Both the position numbers and the translations under genes were made by a program. Positions 12,278 to 25,600 of a stretch of DNA of 64,000 nucleotides are shown in pieces. Location: positions 43,499,362 through 43,563,361 of the forward strand of contig NC_060061.1 in assembly GCF_020283565.1 (NCBI RefSeq). Reading direction: 5' to 3'. Within the stretch, counting starts at the first letter, position 1; each line of letters starts with the position of its first letter. This stretch comes from Trifolium pratense. Its lineage: Eukaryota > Streptophyta > Magnoliopsida > Fabales > Fabaceae. The notes under the pieces were generated by a model. It was not told where the DNA came from and did no database searches. It saw only the letters and a list, made by a program, of their open reading frames with translations.

Positions 12278-13037
12278 AGGCTTAAATGCACTTTTGATCC
12301 CCCTATTTTCAAAAAAATGAAGTTTTGGTCCCCCTATTTTAAAAACCAACTTTTTAGTCCCCCAATTTTAATTTTTTTTGAGTTTTGATCCCCCATTCCA
12401 TTTTAAGGCTAATTTTGTTGATGTGGCATTGCCACTAATGCATATCATCATCCAACTTTATATAAAACCAATCTAGAATTCAACTTCAAACTTAAAACAA
12501 TTTCTGGGTTTTCATTCAAACCGACCAAAGTCATAAATAGTTTAAAGAGTATGAGTAATTTCTATTGAAACACAAAATCATCTCTAATTTCTTTTCGTTT
12601 TTAAAAATCCAGAAATTGTTGAGTTTGAACGGAAACCATAGGATTGATGAAATCCATAAGGAATGATTCTCTCTGGCGGTGAATAAAATTCTAGTAATTG
12701 AAGGTTTGATAATTAAGGTTTCAAATTTCATATTTTATAAGATTTAACAATTATTATTTCAGTTGAATATATAATTCTAATAATTAAAATATTTTATAAA
12801 TAAAGTTTTATTGAATTTAAAAATATATAATAATGACATGGATATTAAATTTGTCCACATGAATGTTGCCACATCATTAGTTACAAGGCCACATCAACAA
12901 AATTAACCCCAAAATAGGATGGGGGATCAAAACTAAAAAAAAATGAAAATAGGGGGACTAAAAAACTGATTTTTAAAATTGGGGGACCAAAACTTCATTT
13001 TTTTGAAAATAGGGGGACCAAAAGTGCATTTAAGCCT
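12278..13037. mobile_element. TIR DNA transposon, non-autonomous, 760 bp
   Basis: Long imperfect terminal inverted repeats of about 130 bp start AGGCTTAAATGCACTTTTG on the left and mirror this on the right (CAAAAGTGCATTTAAGCCT). They include repeated blocks TTTGGTCCCCCTATTTT. A 7-bp direct repeat TAAATAA flanks it (12,271-12,277 and 13,038-13,044). There is no transposase. Superfamily undecided. Confidence 0.75.
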
Positions 13038-14817
13038 TAAATAAAAAATGAGAAAAAATACACGTTTGAGAAAAGAATTGAGACTCCTAAATCGAACTTT
13101 TTTAAATATGTAAATAAAACAAAGATAAATGTGTAATCTAAATAATCACGGGTAATGAAATCATAGCAATGAGCCTATTTTATAGGGAGGTTGAGCTTAA
13201 AAATACAATACTTTTTGTTAGAATGTCTGTGAAACTTTTATCTATACCTTCAAACATATTATTTAGTATTAATAGAGTGTGGCTTTTATGTAGACCTTGA
13301 AAAATATTTATAGAGAGGATCGAACCTAGGACATCCTGCATATTATCCAAACCCTTCACCATTAGGATAAACGTAGTGGCTTAAATATAAATATTGTTGT
13401 TACATTACATCCTAATAAAAGATTTTTTTTTTTACAACAAGAAAAGAGAAAAAAAGTTAGTGGACAAAATAAAAAAAAATTGGGCGGGGAGAACTTTGAG
13501 ATCTTTTTTGTGTTCCATATTACAAACTTGTAATTTGGCGGACTCAAAATTATACTTTAAAAAAAAAAGATCGCATAATTATAATTATGAAATATAAAAT
13601 TATACTTTTTGACAAGAAAATTTTATCTTAGAAAACTCCAAAACTGAAGATGCGATTTTTACATTTTTGATAATCAAGCCAAGATGCCATTTTAAATTTT
13701 GTCTTTACTAATTTTTGGAACATGTTGTGTGATTCATTATTTTTGTCTTTAATAATTTTTGGAACACGTGATTTGTCATTTTCGTCTTTAAATTTTGTCT
13801 ACAAGTTGTTTTTGTTTTGGTAAATATTTGTCTACAAGTTGTTAATCATGTTATTTGATTATCTTATATGTTCCTAATCATGTTATATGCCAAGTATTTA
13901 AAAATGCTTGTGAGTGTTATGTGATAGCAACACAGCATTTGTTTTAGAAAAATATTACCTTACTATCAACTATGAGATCTGAGGAGATGAAATCACTTGA
14001 TACCAAAACTAATTCTTAAATTAAATTAGACAGTCCAGTGTATTAGATACAAATTAAATTACCTCACTATGAGATCGAATATATGAATATTTGTTAGCTC
14101 GAAGTCTCATCATGCATGTCCTTTATAGCTTAAATATAGGAAATCCTAACTCTTTTCTTGAGATTTTTGAGGAAAAATATAGGTTTTTTTATAAGTAAAT
14201 TGTTAGTATATTATAATGTTACGTTAGTTTTTCTCTTTGCCAGCACTTGAACCTGAACCTCCAACTTCTTAACCCTTAGTTCAACTAGCTCAAAATATGA
14301 GATTATTAATTTGTGATTTTTAATCTAATTAATAAAACATAATATATTTAGTGCAAATATAATGTAAATTTATTCCCCCCATGTATCCATCCCAGTCTAT
14401 ACTCTATAATGATTTTTTGGGTACAATCCGTATCATATTATATCAGTGTAAACTTAAATAATGTTACATTGTAATAAATTTTATACTATAAATTTTTTAT
14501 TTATTAAATTTATTGTTAGATTAAAATTTTTATACATATCATATATATCATACAGCACCATTCTTGTAAAAAATTAGTTTGGAACCATAATATATTGATC
14601 TATTATCCAAAATAATTTAATATATTATTAATATCTGTAAAAATTAACGATGTTTAATAAAAATGTATAAACCCTTAATTTTGGCGGGCCTCGAATACCA
14701 TAACATATCAAATGAGCTTTAAGTGTGAGTGTGTCTGTATATATAGAAACACACATACATTGTCATCTCCATATCATATTCCAGTGTTAGTTCATATCAT
14801 ATTACATTTTAATCTCC
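13038..14817. other. Intergenic upstream of locus D
   Basis: 13,311-13,382 is a partial second copy of the SINE at 11,183. The remainder is AT-rich with no gene seen. A TATA box (TATATATA, 14,738-14,745) lies about 75 bp before the ATG of D. Confidence 0.55.
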
Positions 14818-16589
14818 ATGGCTCTTCATATTTTCAACTTGTTCACCCTTTTCACTATTTTTCTGTTCATGATCATTGCACTAAAAATTAGGAATCATAA
14901 CAAAAAATATAATTCAAGTACAAAAAATATACCCCCAGGTCCATGTAAACTACCCATTATAGGAAATATTCTGAATCTTGTTACAACAAACCCACCTAAA
15001 AAATTAAGAGATTTATCCAAAATATATGGACCCTTGATGCATCTACAACTTGGTGAGGTCTTCTTTGTTGTTGTTTCCTCACCAGAAGTTGCTAGAGAAG
15101 TTCTGAAAACCCATGACACTATCTTTGCATCAAGGCCTCATCTTCTAGTAGGGGAGATAACATGTTATAATTCAACAGATATAGCTTTTTCACCTTATGG
15201 TGATTACTGGAGACAACTTAGAAAGATTTGTTCTATTGAGCTTTTGAGCTCAAAAAGGGTCAAATCACTTTGGCCAATAAGAGAGAATGAGATTAGTTCT
15301 ATGTTAAAAAAGATTGCCTCAAATGAAGGATCAGAAATCAATCTTACTCAAGAACTTATTTCAATGATGTATACATTCACTTCAAAGGCGGCGTTTGGTA
15401 AGAAATATTTGGAACCAAAAGATTTCATATCAGTTATAAAGAAACTTATAAAACTTGCTGGAGGGTTCTACATTGGTGACTTGTTTCCTTCAGCTAAATG
15501 GATTCAAAATCTCTCTGGAATGAGGCCTAAGCTTGAGAAGTTAAGCCAACAAGTAGATAGGATACTAGAACATATCATCAATGACCATAAGGAGATGAGA
15601 TCAAGAAGAACTAAACAAGGTTTGGCTGAAGCAGAGGAAGATCTGATTGATTGTCTTTTAAAATTTGAGGACAATGACAGTGACATGGATTTTCATTTAA
15701 CTTCTGATAATATTAAGGCCATAATATTGGTATGCAATTTATGTTTCTTTAGATAAATTGAGATACCATGCATGCAAGTAATATTGGTATGCTATTTTAT
15801 CAAGGTTATCCCCCACCCCCAATAAATAACATGCATGGTTTTAAATTTCGGTCCGCATCTGCAATTTCACCCCCAACATGAAGTTACTGGCAACCAAATT
15901 TTAATATATGATATAGGTCTTTCAAGTTTGAAGTAAGTTAAATGACGAAGTTTTTAAATTTTCAGGATGTCTTCTCTGCGGGAAGTGAGACTGCATCAAC
16001 TACGATTAATTGGGCAATGGCTGAGATGATAAAAGATCCAAGAGTTTTTAAGAAAGCACAAGCTGAAGTGAGGGAGGGGTTCAAAAGAAGAGGAATGGTT
16101 GATGAAGCTGCAATTGATGAGTTCAAATATTTGAAAGCCATAACGAAAGAGTCACTAAGATTACACCCTACTGTTCCTCTCCTTGTTCCAAGGGAGTGTG
16201 GACAAGTTTGTGAGATCAATGGCTATCACATACCTGTCAAAAGTAGAGTCCTAGTAAATGCTTGGGCCATTGGAAGGGATCCGAAATATTGGACTGACCC
16301 AGATAAGTTTTATCCTGAAAGGTTTATTGATAGCTCTATTGATTACAGAGGAACTCATTTTGAGTACATTCCATTTGGTGCTGGAAGGAGAATTTGTCCA
16401 GGTATGAATTATGGTATGGTAAGTGTCGAACATGTCCTTGCACTTTTATTGTATCATTTTGATTGGAGGCTTCCTAATGGAATGAAAAATGAGGAATTAG
16501 AGTTGAAAGAAGAGTTTGGAGCTACTATGTCAAGAAAAGGTGATCTTTACTTGATTCCCACAACTTCTCATCCTTTGCTTGTAACATAA
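14818..16589 (+). CDS. P450 locus D, CYP71D-like, complete
   Basis: Complete 511-residue P450 of subgroup 2 (N-terminus [17 protein letters not shown]). Exons 14,818-15,729 and 15,966-16,589, phase-0 intron of 236 bp with GT/AG borders. Hydrophobic anchor at about residues 4-22, hinge [14 protein letters not shown]-helix AGSETA at about 309-314, ExxR (ESLR) at 366-369, PERF, and haem cysteine at about 448 in [11 protein letters not shown]. It keeps PRECGQVC after the K-helix, where E and F have PRESGQVC. All signature residues are present, so it should be functional. Substrate unknown; its family includes terpenoid hydroxylases in other plants. Confidence 0.96.
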
Positions 16590-16819
16590 AAAATGAGGTT
16601 CTATATAAGTTGTACTACTTTCTATCAGTAGCTTCTTTAAGCTACTTGTTGTTCAGAGTTAAATGTTATGATATTTTCATTTTAGTCCAGAATTTCAGTT
16701 TCCTTTTTCATGATACTTCGTATTTCAGATTCACTACACTTGACATGATTAAAGTACCTCATTATAGTTATCTCCTAGCATGCAACTTCCCTTTTTGTGC
16801 CACATTAGCAGAGTAGACT

Positions 16820-17170
16820 AGTATCTCTGGTGTATGCAACCTTAGGCCTTATCATCCTGAGCAGCAAACTGAAGTATTCTTAATAAAATCTCGGCGTAGA
16901 TTAAAGTTGGGTTGATTCACAAGCTACTTGTAAATAAAATCTGCAACCAAATACAAAACAAAGCAATTTGTAGCGGAAATGAACTTCTTAACTTTGAATA
17001 AGAACGAGCTGTTGAAGATAGCAAGAGTGATATCTAATGAGTTCTGAGCGTTTTTGGTAAATCTCATTCATTTACTACCACCTCTGATTGTAGTAGCATG
17101 TGCAAGTCAAATTATTATAAGTTAGTAATGTTGTTGTTTTCAGACTCCAGGCGAAATGCAGGTTGTTTTG
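16820..17170 (-). pseudogene. Non-P450 gene remnant downstream of D
   Basis: Matches 21,267-21,470 downstream of E almost base for base. The minus-strand reading resembles a last exon after a TTTGGTTGCAG acceptor. The frame that ends AEVLLRMLQFAAQDAKA in the E copy has a premature stop here. A second shared block at about 17,041-17,170 matches 21,990-22,110. Protein family not recognised. Confidence 0.45.
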
Positions 17171-17309
17171 GTGTAAGATGTTGAATGTTAAGTAGGTCAT
17201 TTATCATCCTAAATAAAAAAAAAAAAGTATCTGCCTATCGGATTTTGAATGTTATATTACTTATTCATGTTGTGAATTCTAGCCGAAAACCACACCAATA
17301 ACCAATAGT

Positions 17310-17950
17310 AGAACCAACTATCTATAGTGTGTGGGACAAATGAATTGAAGCAACCAAATCAAACATGGATGAGAAATTTAAACAAACAAGCTAAAACTAC
17401 CGAAAGCGATAAAGAACACGAAGAAATTGTTTACCCAGTTCGGTTAAAACCAACCTACTCTAGGGGAGAGAGACTCTTCGATCCACTATCAACCAATAAC
17501 TTGATTACAATGAGATTCCATACAAAAGAGTTGCAAGATTTAGAGTTTTCCTAAATCTACCCTTTTCCCGAATCTCTTCCCGTGACCAAGAGATTCAATC
17601 AATAAGTGTTAACCGGTGTTACAAAGATCACCCAACCCTAGAGAATACCCAAGAGAAACCCCCTTGAACCCTAGATCTATGTTTGTGAGAAACCCCTTTG
17701 CAAAACCTCACTTTTCTCTCTCATCCGCTCCTCTCTTTCTTCCTTGCGGCTGCAACACAAAAACAGGGTATATATCTGACCCGTGGTCATGCCGCGCGTG
17801 ACCAGCAGCCAAGCCAACCCCAAACCGTTCATCAATTGCGCGCCGCGTGAGGTACATTACGCCCCCGGCGTGATGCCCTGTTCCAGGTCCAATTCAACAA
17901 CAATTTTCCAAGGCAAACTCCAACAATTCTAAACAATACCAACGCAATAT
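17310..17950. mobile_element. Probable LTR fragment, unclassified
   Basis: More GC-rich block than its surroundings, with CCCAGTTCGGTTAAAACC, a purine run CTCTAGGGGAGAGAG and CGCGCCGCGTGAGG. Its composition and untranslated-leader-like short motifs resemble a retrotransposon LTR in reverse orientation. No second LTR, primer-binding site or target-site duplication was found, so this is tentative. Confidence 0.35.
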
Positions 17951-17969
17951 CAATCAAAGAGACGGATCA

Positions 17970-18350
17970 TGTAATATTCATCTTGACAAGAATTTATTTC
18001 TCGAATATGATAAAATATGTATCAAAAGCACAAGGGCTATATCTCAGTTAGGTAGAGCACCTCGTTTACACACGCACCAATGTTTTTTTTCATAGGAGTC
18101 CATCATGTAATGTCCATCATGTAATTAAAAGAGTTGATCTTAATGAGAAATCGATGTCTTACTCCAGGAAAAAAATAAGAGAACAATAGCCTGACAAAGG
18201 ATTTAGAGGTCAAATAGAATCCATAATGGATTTGAGATATTGATAAGGTGAATACTCAATCTATTCAATGCTAGGCAATGAGTCTAGGGACCTCGGAAAA
18301 ATTCTCTTTTCTTCCTATCTTACGAACTTTAAGGTGTATGAAGTTTAATT
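17970..18350 (+). other. Nuclear insert of plastid DNA with trnV-UAC exon 1 and part of its intron
   Basis: 18,033-18,071 reads AGGGCTATATCTCAGTTAGG and then TAGAGCACCTCGTTTACAC. This matches the first exon of chloroplast tRNA-Val(UAC) as I know it, with one A-box change (ATATCTC for ATAGCTC). It is followed by sequence resembling the start of that gene's group II intron (ACCAATG ... GGAGTCCATCATG, then GATATTGATAAGGTGAATAC). The second exon is absent, so no tRNA can be made here. Confidence 0.75.
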
Positions 18351-18755
18351 TCCTATTTGATATTTTTAGTGGAAACAAAGCAGATTGTACTTCCGAAATA
18401 GTGGTCAACATCATCATAAAGCGACATCCTAACCTCTGTAACTTTGTCCTTTAGAAGAAGGGTATCTTTCTAAATAAAAAATTGTGTTGCTACAGTTAAC
18501 ACACTGACAAACATTATTAAACAACTTAATAGATATGCTAAATAAATCACATGATCATGTAGTATATTCGGTATTGTGGCATTGAAGCCTGAAACACCTA
18601 ATTTTTTACTCAACTTGCTCTAGAACCTATTCAAGAATGAATGACGAAGGGAAACCTTTAGTCTTCACTGTTGGCATTTAATTATCCAATAATTATGCAG
18701 GATCATTTTATAATAGCAATTATTTTACAAAACAGAACATTCACCAGTGTAATTT

Positions 18756-18824
<69 letters not shown>

Positions 18825-18899
18825 CTATCTATATATGTGCATGTGCTATTCCGTACCAAATTCCAGTGTTAGTCCAAGTCATTTTACTTTTTCATCTCC
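18350..18899 (+). promoter_or_regulatory. Upstream region of locus E with (TC)32 tract
   Basis: About 18,361-18,570 and 18,680-18,735 match the upstream region of F (22,103-22,345 and 22,455-22,505) and part of that of B. A pure (TC)n microsatellite of 64 bp occupies 18,758-18,821, followed by a TATA-like TATCTATATATG about 70 bp before the ATG. D and F have no such tract. Confidence 0.7.
18758..18821. repeat. (TC)32 microsatellite
   Basis: Uninterrupted TC dinucleotides about 80 bp before the ATG of locus E. Confidence 0.97.
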
Positions 18900-20666
18900 A
18901 TGGCTCTTAATATTCTCAACTTGTTCACCCTTCTCACAATTTTTCTGTTCATGATCATTGCAATACAAATTAGGAACCTTTACAAAAAATATGATCCAAA
19001 TACTAAAAGAATACCCCTGGCGCCATGGAAGCTACCCATAATAGGAAATATTCTGAATCTTGTTACAACAAACCCACATAGAAAATTAAGAGATTTAGCC
19101 AAAATATATGGACCCTTGATGCATCTACAACTTGGTGAGGTCTTCTTTGTTGTTGTTTCCTCACCAGAAGTTGCTAGAGAGGTTCTGAAAACCCATGATA
19201 TCATCTTTGCATCAAGGCCTCATCTTCTAGCGGCTGAGATAGCAGGTTATAATTCAACAGATATAGCATTTTCACCTTATGGTGATTATTGGAGACAGCT
19301 TAGAAAGATTTGTTCTATTGAACTTTTGAGCTCAAGAAGGATCAAATCTCTTTGGCCAGTAAGAGAGAATGAGATTAGGTCTCTCTTAAGAAATATTGCT
19401 TCAAATGAAGGATCAGAATTCAATCTTACTCAAGAAGTTATTTCAATGGTGTATACGTTCACATCAAAGGCTGCGTTTGGTAAAAAATATTTGGAACAAG
19501 AAGAGTTCATATCAGTTGTAAAACAACTTAGCAAACTTGTTGGAGGGTTCTATATTGGTGACTTTTTTCCTTCAGCTAAATGGATTCAAAATGTCTCTGG
19601 AATGAGGCGTAAGATTGAGAAGGTAAGCCGACAAATAGACACAATAGTTGAACATATCATTAATGACCATAAAGAGGCGAGTTCAAGAAGAGCTAAAGAA
19701 GGGGTGGCTGAAGCAGAGGAAGATTTGATTGATTGTCTCTTAAAATTTGAGGACAATGGCAGTAACATGGATTTTCACTTAACTACTGATAATATCAAGG
19801 CCATAATTGTGGTATGCAATTATTGTTTCTATAATATTGAGATAACATGTGAAAATCCCTTTTACTAACCTTACCAAAACGCATGAGATCTCAATCTAGG
19901 CTGAGCTCTTAACAACCATGATATACCTCTTTTACTATCTCATTCATGTGTTTTAATCTTCCTCCAAATAAATGTCAGTTTTTGATATCTAGTTAATGTC
20001 TTTGAAGTTTGATGTAAGTTAAATAAGTTTTAAAAATTTCAGGATGTCTTCACTGCTGGAGGAGAGACAGCGGCAACTACCATTAATTGGGCAATGGCTG
20101 AGATGATAAAGGATCCTAGAGTTTTGAAGAAAGCACAAGCTGAAGTGAGAGAGGGATTTGATAGAAGAGGAGGGGTTGATGAAGCCGCAATTGATGAGTT
20201 CAAATATTTGAAAGCAATAATCAAAGAGACACTAAGATTACACCCTTCTGTTCCTCTCCTTCTTCCAAGGGAATCTGGACAAGTTTGTGAGATTAATGGC
20301 TATCATATACCTGTGAAAAGTAGAGTCATTGTAAATGCCTGGGCCATCGGAAGGGATCCAAAATATTGGATTGACCCAGACAAGTTTTATCCTGAAAGGT
20401 TTATTGATAGTTCTATCGACTTCAAAGGAAATAATTTTGAGTACATTCCATTTGGTGCTGGAAGGAGAATCTGTCCGGGTATAAATTATGGTTTGGCAAA
20501 TGTTGAACAGACCCTTGCACTTTTATTGTATCATTTTGATTGGAGACTTCCCAATGGAATGAAAAATGAGGAATTAGAATTGAAAGACGAGTTTGGAGCA
20601 ACTATGTCAAGAAAAGGTGATCTTTACTTGATTCCCACAACTTCTCATCCTTTGCTTGTAATATGA
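18900..20666 (+). CDS. P450 locus E, CYP71D-like, complete
   Basis: Complete 511-residue P450, close paralogue of D and F. Exons 18,900-19,811 and 20,043-20,666, phase-0 intron of 231 bp. Anchor [17 protein letters not shown]. The hinge reads [13 protein letters not shown], so the usual PPGP is changed to PLAP, which may affect folding. I-helix AGGETA at about 309-314, ETLR at 366-369, PERF, and haem cysteine at about 448 ([11 protein letters not shown]). The K-helix loop has PRESGQVC. The frame is open and splice sites canonical. The hinge change is the only deviation that looks important. Substrate unknown. Confidence 0.95.
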
Positions 20667-22659
20667 AAAATGAGGTTCTATCTAAGTTGTACTACTTTGA
20701 GATTGTACTATATTCTATCAGTAGATTCTTTATTCTGCTTATTGTTTCTGAGTCAAATGTTGTGATATTTTCATTTTAGTCCATAATTACAGTTTCCTTT
20801 TTCATGATACTTCCTATTTCAGAGTCACTACAATTGAGATGATTAAAGTACACCTCACTGTAATTGTCTCCCACCTTGAGTTTTGTATGCAACTGCCCTT
20901 TTAGTGCTTAATTAGCAGTGAACTTTTATACAAGTTTCTAAAATTGATCGATGAAGATCAATATTAACCATTTATTATGTCCTCAAGCTTAAAAGAGGGT
21001 CGATAATAGCGGTTCACAGTTTATTCTATATGCAAATAAAAACATTGGAAATACCGGTCTACACATTAGAAATGCAAAATTATACTGAAGGTAGTAGATA
21101 GCAGTGGCAACAATACCTAAAATAAATTATAATTATTTAATGAGTAGAACAAATTATACCATTTGAAAGTTAGCCATCATGCAAGTGTGATAGATCAATT
21201 AATAAGAACATGATTACTATAATGAGGAAACAACATCTACCCGTTTGTCACTATCTCGGCGTAGGCTAGTTTCTCTGGTGTATGCAACCTTAGGCCTTAG
21301 CATCCTGAGCAGCAAACTGAAGCATTCTTAATAAAACTTCGGCGTAGAATAAAGTTGGATTGATCCACATGCTGCTTGTAAATAAAATCTGCAACCAAAT
21401 ACAAAACAAAGCAATTCGTAGTGGAAATGAACTTCTCAACTTTGAATAAGAACGAGCTGCTGAAGATAGGAAATAGATATGATAAACAAATGATAGTTTA
21501 TAATACATGTCATAAATCAGTGTAGGCATGTCACTCCACCAACTTCCAGTTCAGAACATCAAGTCTATTGTAAAAGTAGCAATGCAAAAATAATGAAAGA
21601 CCACAACAATAATCTGTGGATTGTTTGCAAGAAATGAAATGCAAAAGTATCGAACTACTTATTTGCAATAGGAACTAGAGTTGTGAAAGTTGAATAGAAT
21701 TAAACGTATAAAGAAATTCCAATCTGATACTTTCAACAACTACTAAGATCGATTACTTGTGATTGCCTATAGACGGCAATTTTCGCATTCACGTAGTCGC
21801 AACATCTTTGACCGTTGGATCGAGATCAGAAAGTTTAGATTTTTAGATCGGTATATTTTTTAATTTTATAAGGGACAAAAAACCTGATATGATAAGAATG
21901 ATGGCGTCAAGAATGAGATTGACAAACTTGCGAAAGAATCTTGCAACAGAGAGCAAGAGGGGTGTCTAATGAGTTGTGATCGTCTTTGGTAAACATCATT
22001 TATTTACTACCACCTCTGATTATAGTTGCATGTGCAAGTCAAGTTATTATAAGTTAGTTATGTTATTTTCAGAGTCCAGGAGAAATGCAGGTCGTTTCGG
22101 TGTAAGCTGGACTATCGCCGAAATTGTGGCCAACGTCATCATTGTTTGGGAAGAGGTATATCTATATCCTAACCTCTGTAACTTTGACCTTTAGAACTTT
22201 AGGCTGTGTTTTATTACAACCAATCAAAGATGAAGGGTCATTTTTTTTAAATAAAAAATTGTGTTGCTACAGCTAACACTGACAGGCATTTTTAAATAAC
22301 TTAACAGATAAGCTAAATAAACCACATGATCATGTAGAATATTAGATATTGTGGCATTGAAACCTGAAACACCATATTTTTTATTCAACTTGCTCTAGAA
22401 ACTAATTCAAGAATCACAAAGGGAAACCAAAAGTCTTCACTATTGGCATTTAATGATCCAATAATTACGCTGGATCATTTTATAATAGCAATTATTTTCC
22501 AAAAGAGGCATTGTATACGGTACTGTCAATTCGAATAAGTATGCTATATTTGGCTATTACAAAAATGTAGCATTGCATACATCAAACTATTATATAAGTA
22601 GGATTTTATTGTGTACCATATACCAGTGTTATTTCATCTCAAAGTACTTATATATTTCC
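20667..22659. other. E-F intergenic region
   Basis: The 3' flank of E resembles that of D. 21,267-21,530 (minus) is the better-preserved copy of the non-P450 remnant: a TTTGGTTGCAG acceptor is followed by an open frame ending LLRMLQFAAQDAKA-stop (stop about 21,290). 21,990-22,200 contains a second remnant block (TTTTCAGAGTCCAGGAGAAA). 22,262-22,505 is the upstream module shared with E and B. Confidence 0.5.
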
Positions 22660-25600
22660 ATGGCTCTTCAGATTCTCAACTTGTTCACCCTTTTAACTAT
22701 TTTTCTGTTCATAATCATTGCACTAAAAGTTAGGAATCATTACAAAAACAATGATTTAAGTACTAAAAAAATACCCCCAGGGCCATGGAAGTTACCCATA
22801 ATAGGAAATATTCTGAATCTTGTTACAACAAACTCACCTAGAAAATTAAGAGATTTAGCCAAAATATATGGACCTTTGATGCATCTTCAACTTGGTGAGG
22901 TCTTCAATGTTGTTGTTTCCTCACCAGAAGTTGCTAGAGAGGTTCTGAAAACCCATGATATCATCTTTGCATCAAGGCCTCATCTACTAGCAGTGGAGAT
23001 AGCAGCTTATAATTCAACAGATATAGCTTTTTCACCGTATGGTGATTATTGGAGACAGCTTAGAAAGATTTGTGCTATTGAACTATTGAGCTCAAGAAGG
23101 GTCAAATCTCTTTGGCCAGTAAGAGAGAATGAGATTAGGTCTCTCTTAAAAAATATTGCTTCAAATGAAGGATTAGAATTCAATCTTACTCAAGAAGTTA
23201 TTTCAATGGTGTATACATTCACATCAAAGGCTGCATTTGGTAAGAAATATTTGGAACAAGAAGAGTTCATATCAGTTATAAAACAAGTAATAAAACTTGC
23301 TGGAGGGTTCTATATTGGTGACTTGTTTCCGTCAGCTAAATGGATTCAAAATCTCTCGGGAATGAGGCCTAAGCTTGAGAAGCTAAGCCAACGATTAGAC
23401 AGGATACTGCAGAATATCATCATTGATCATAAAAAGATGAGGTCAAGAAGAGTTAAGGAAGGTGTGGCTGAATCCGAGGAAGATCTGATTGATTGTCTCT
23501 TGAAATTTGAGGACAGTGGTAGTGACAAGTATTTTCATTTAACTACTGATAATATCAAGGCTATAATTCTGGTATGCAATTAATATTTCTGTACAACTTG
23601 AGTGACGTTACCGTTTGTTTAATTCATGAGTCTGATCTCTAGCTGGTGTGTTTGGAGAAGTATACGTTGGGAGATGTCAGTTATCTTGAGGAATAAGCCT
23701 CAGCAGTTACGCGCGGGAGATATCTTAGTTTACCATAAAAAACTCTTGTACTATATTATTAGTTTGACATCTTAAGTTGAAGATTATTTGAATTACCTAT
23801 AACTTTTTGATATATAATTATTGTCTTTTAAGTTTGACGTAAGTTAAAATAAGTTTTTATAATTTCAGGATGTCTTCACTGCTGGAGGTGAGACAGCAGC
23901 AACTACCATTAATTGGGCAATGGCTGAGATGATAAAGGATCCGAGAATTTTGATCAAGAAAGCACAAGCTGAAGTGAGAGAGGGATTTGATAGAAGAGGA
24001 GCGGTTGATGAAGCAGCAATTGATGAGTTCAAATATTTGAAAGCAATAATCAAAGAGTCACTAAGATTACACCCTTCTATTCCTCTCCTTCTTCCAAGGG
24101 AATCTGGACAAGTTTGCGAGATTAATGGCTATCACATACCTGTCAACACTACAAGAAAACAAGGCTTTACTGGCGGCCAAAAGCCCTCAATAATGCACAA
24201 TTTTCGTCAAAATTACATGCATTACTGACGGCCAAGGGCCCTCTGCAAATTATTCGCCGGTATTGATTACTGACGGCCCATGACCGTCAATAACATTACT
24301 GACGGCCTACAGCCCTCAATAATGACTGTCAACTTTTAAAAACGTTATTGACGGCCTGCAGCCCTCAATAATGCATAATTCATTTTAAAAAAATAATGTA
24401 ATTATTTAATTATTTAAAAATCAGATTTTTTTTAATAATCAGATTTTTAAATAATTAAATAATTACATTATTGTTTATAAATCAGAAATTGTTTTTAGAT
24501 CATTAACATAGATCTAAAAGAATTTTGTAACGAAGTTGCATCATCTCCCCCATTATAAAAAAAAACATAGATCTAGAAGAAGAAAATAGATGAGGCATAC
24601 AATAAAATTTCTTAACAGCATTACACAATAGCCATTAGAGTCTTAGAACCATAAACTTTATAATCCTAAAATTGTAGAAACTGAAGCACTGATATACACA
24701 TTCAGAGAGAATACCTTATTATTCAATTCAAAGCAAACTGTTGGCTATATAGCCTTACAAATTGAAAACAGAAACAAAGCACTAACAAACCCACGTTTTA
24801 CATACTTAGAATGAATCACCGAGAGAAAAATCTAATTCCTTATGACATATTATTTAACAAACTGATAAACATAAAACAATTAAATATTAAAGAATAAATG
24901 GCAGTAAATCTAACAAAAATCCATCACAGTTGATAAAGAAAAATCCATCACAGTCAACACAAAAAGAAGCAATATCATATAATTTACTTGTTGAAACTGA
25001 GAAATAGAAACAGAGTTCCAAAGTTTGAGCTTAGAAATTGTGAAATAGAAACTGAGAAATTGAATCTGTGCCTTGCAAAATAGAGACTGAGTCTGAACTT
25101 CGTGAATGAGCTTCGTGGGAGGGAGTTTGAACTTCGTGAATCAGCTGCGTTTTAGATCCAAATCAAGAAAGTGAAAAGGAAGAAACTTTGAAACTTAGAA
25201 ACGAAGAATTGACAAGTCCAAGAGAGATTGAACAAGACCCGGTTGAGAAAAATGAATAATTGGGTTTTGATTTGAGAGATAGAAGAATTTTGAAGGAATA
25301 ATATACAGATTCGAAATTTGGAAGCAAACAGAAGAGAATCCAAACACCAACTGGGGCGAGAATTGATGATGGAGATGGACTGGTGGTGGTACGGTGCAGA
25401 GAAGAGAGAAGCTTCTGTTATTGTTGTTGATTTTTGTTTTTGGCTTGGTAATGAGAGAGAAATGAAAGAATGGAAGAGTAACTAGGTAGGGGATGGAATT
25501 AAAGGAACCGATCACGTGTTGAGAGTGTTTTTTTCATCTTTCTTTAACTTATTGGCGGCCCAAAGCCGTCAATAAGCGTTCCGTCAGTCTGCTAGACAGC

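Noticed and set aside
18033..18071. Functional tRNA-Val gene
   Set aside because: Only the first plastid exon is present; the second exon is missing.
25195..25515. Transposase gene in the CACTA element
   Set aside because: The 106-codon minus frame has no recognisable TnpA/TnpD similarity and is too short.
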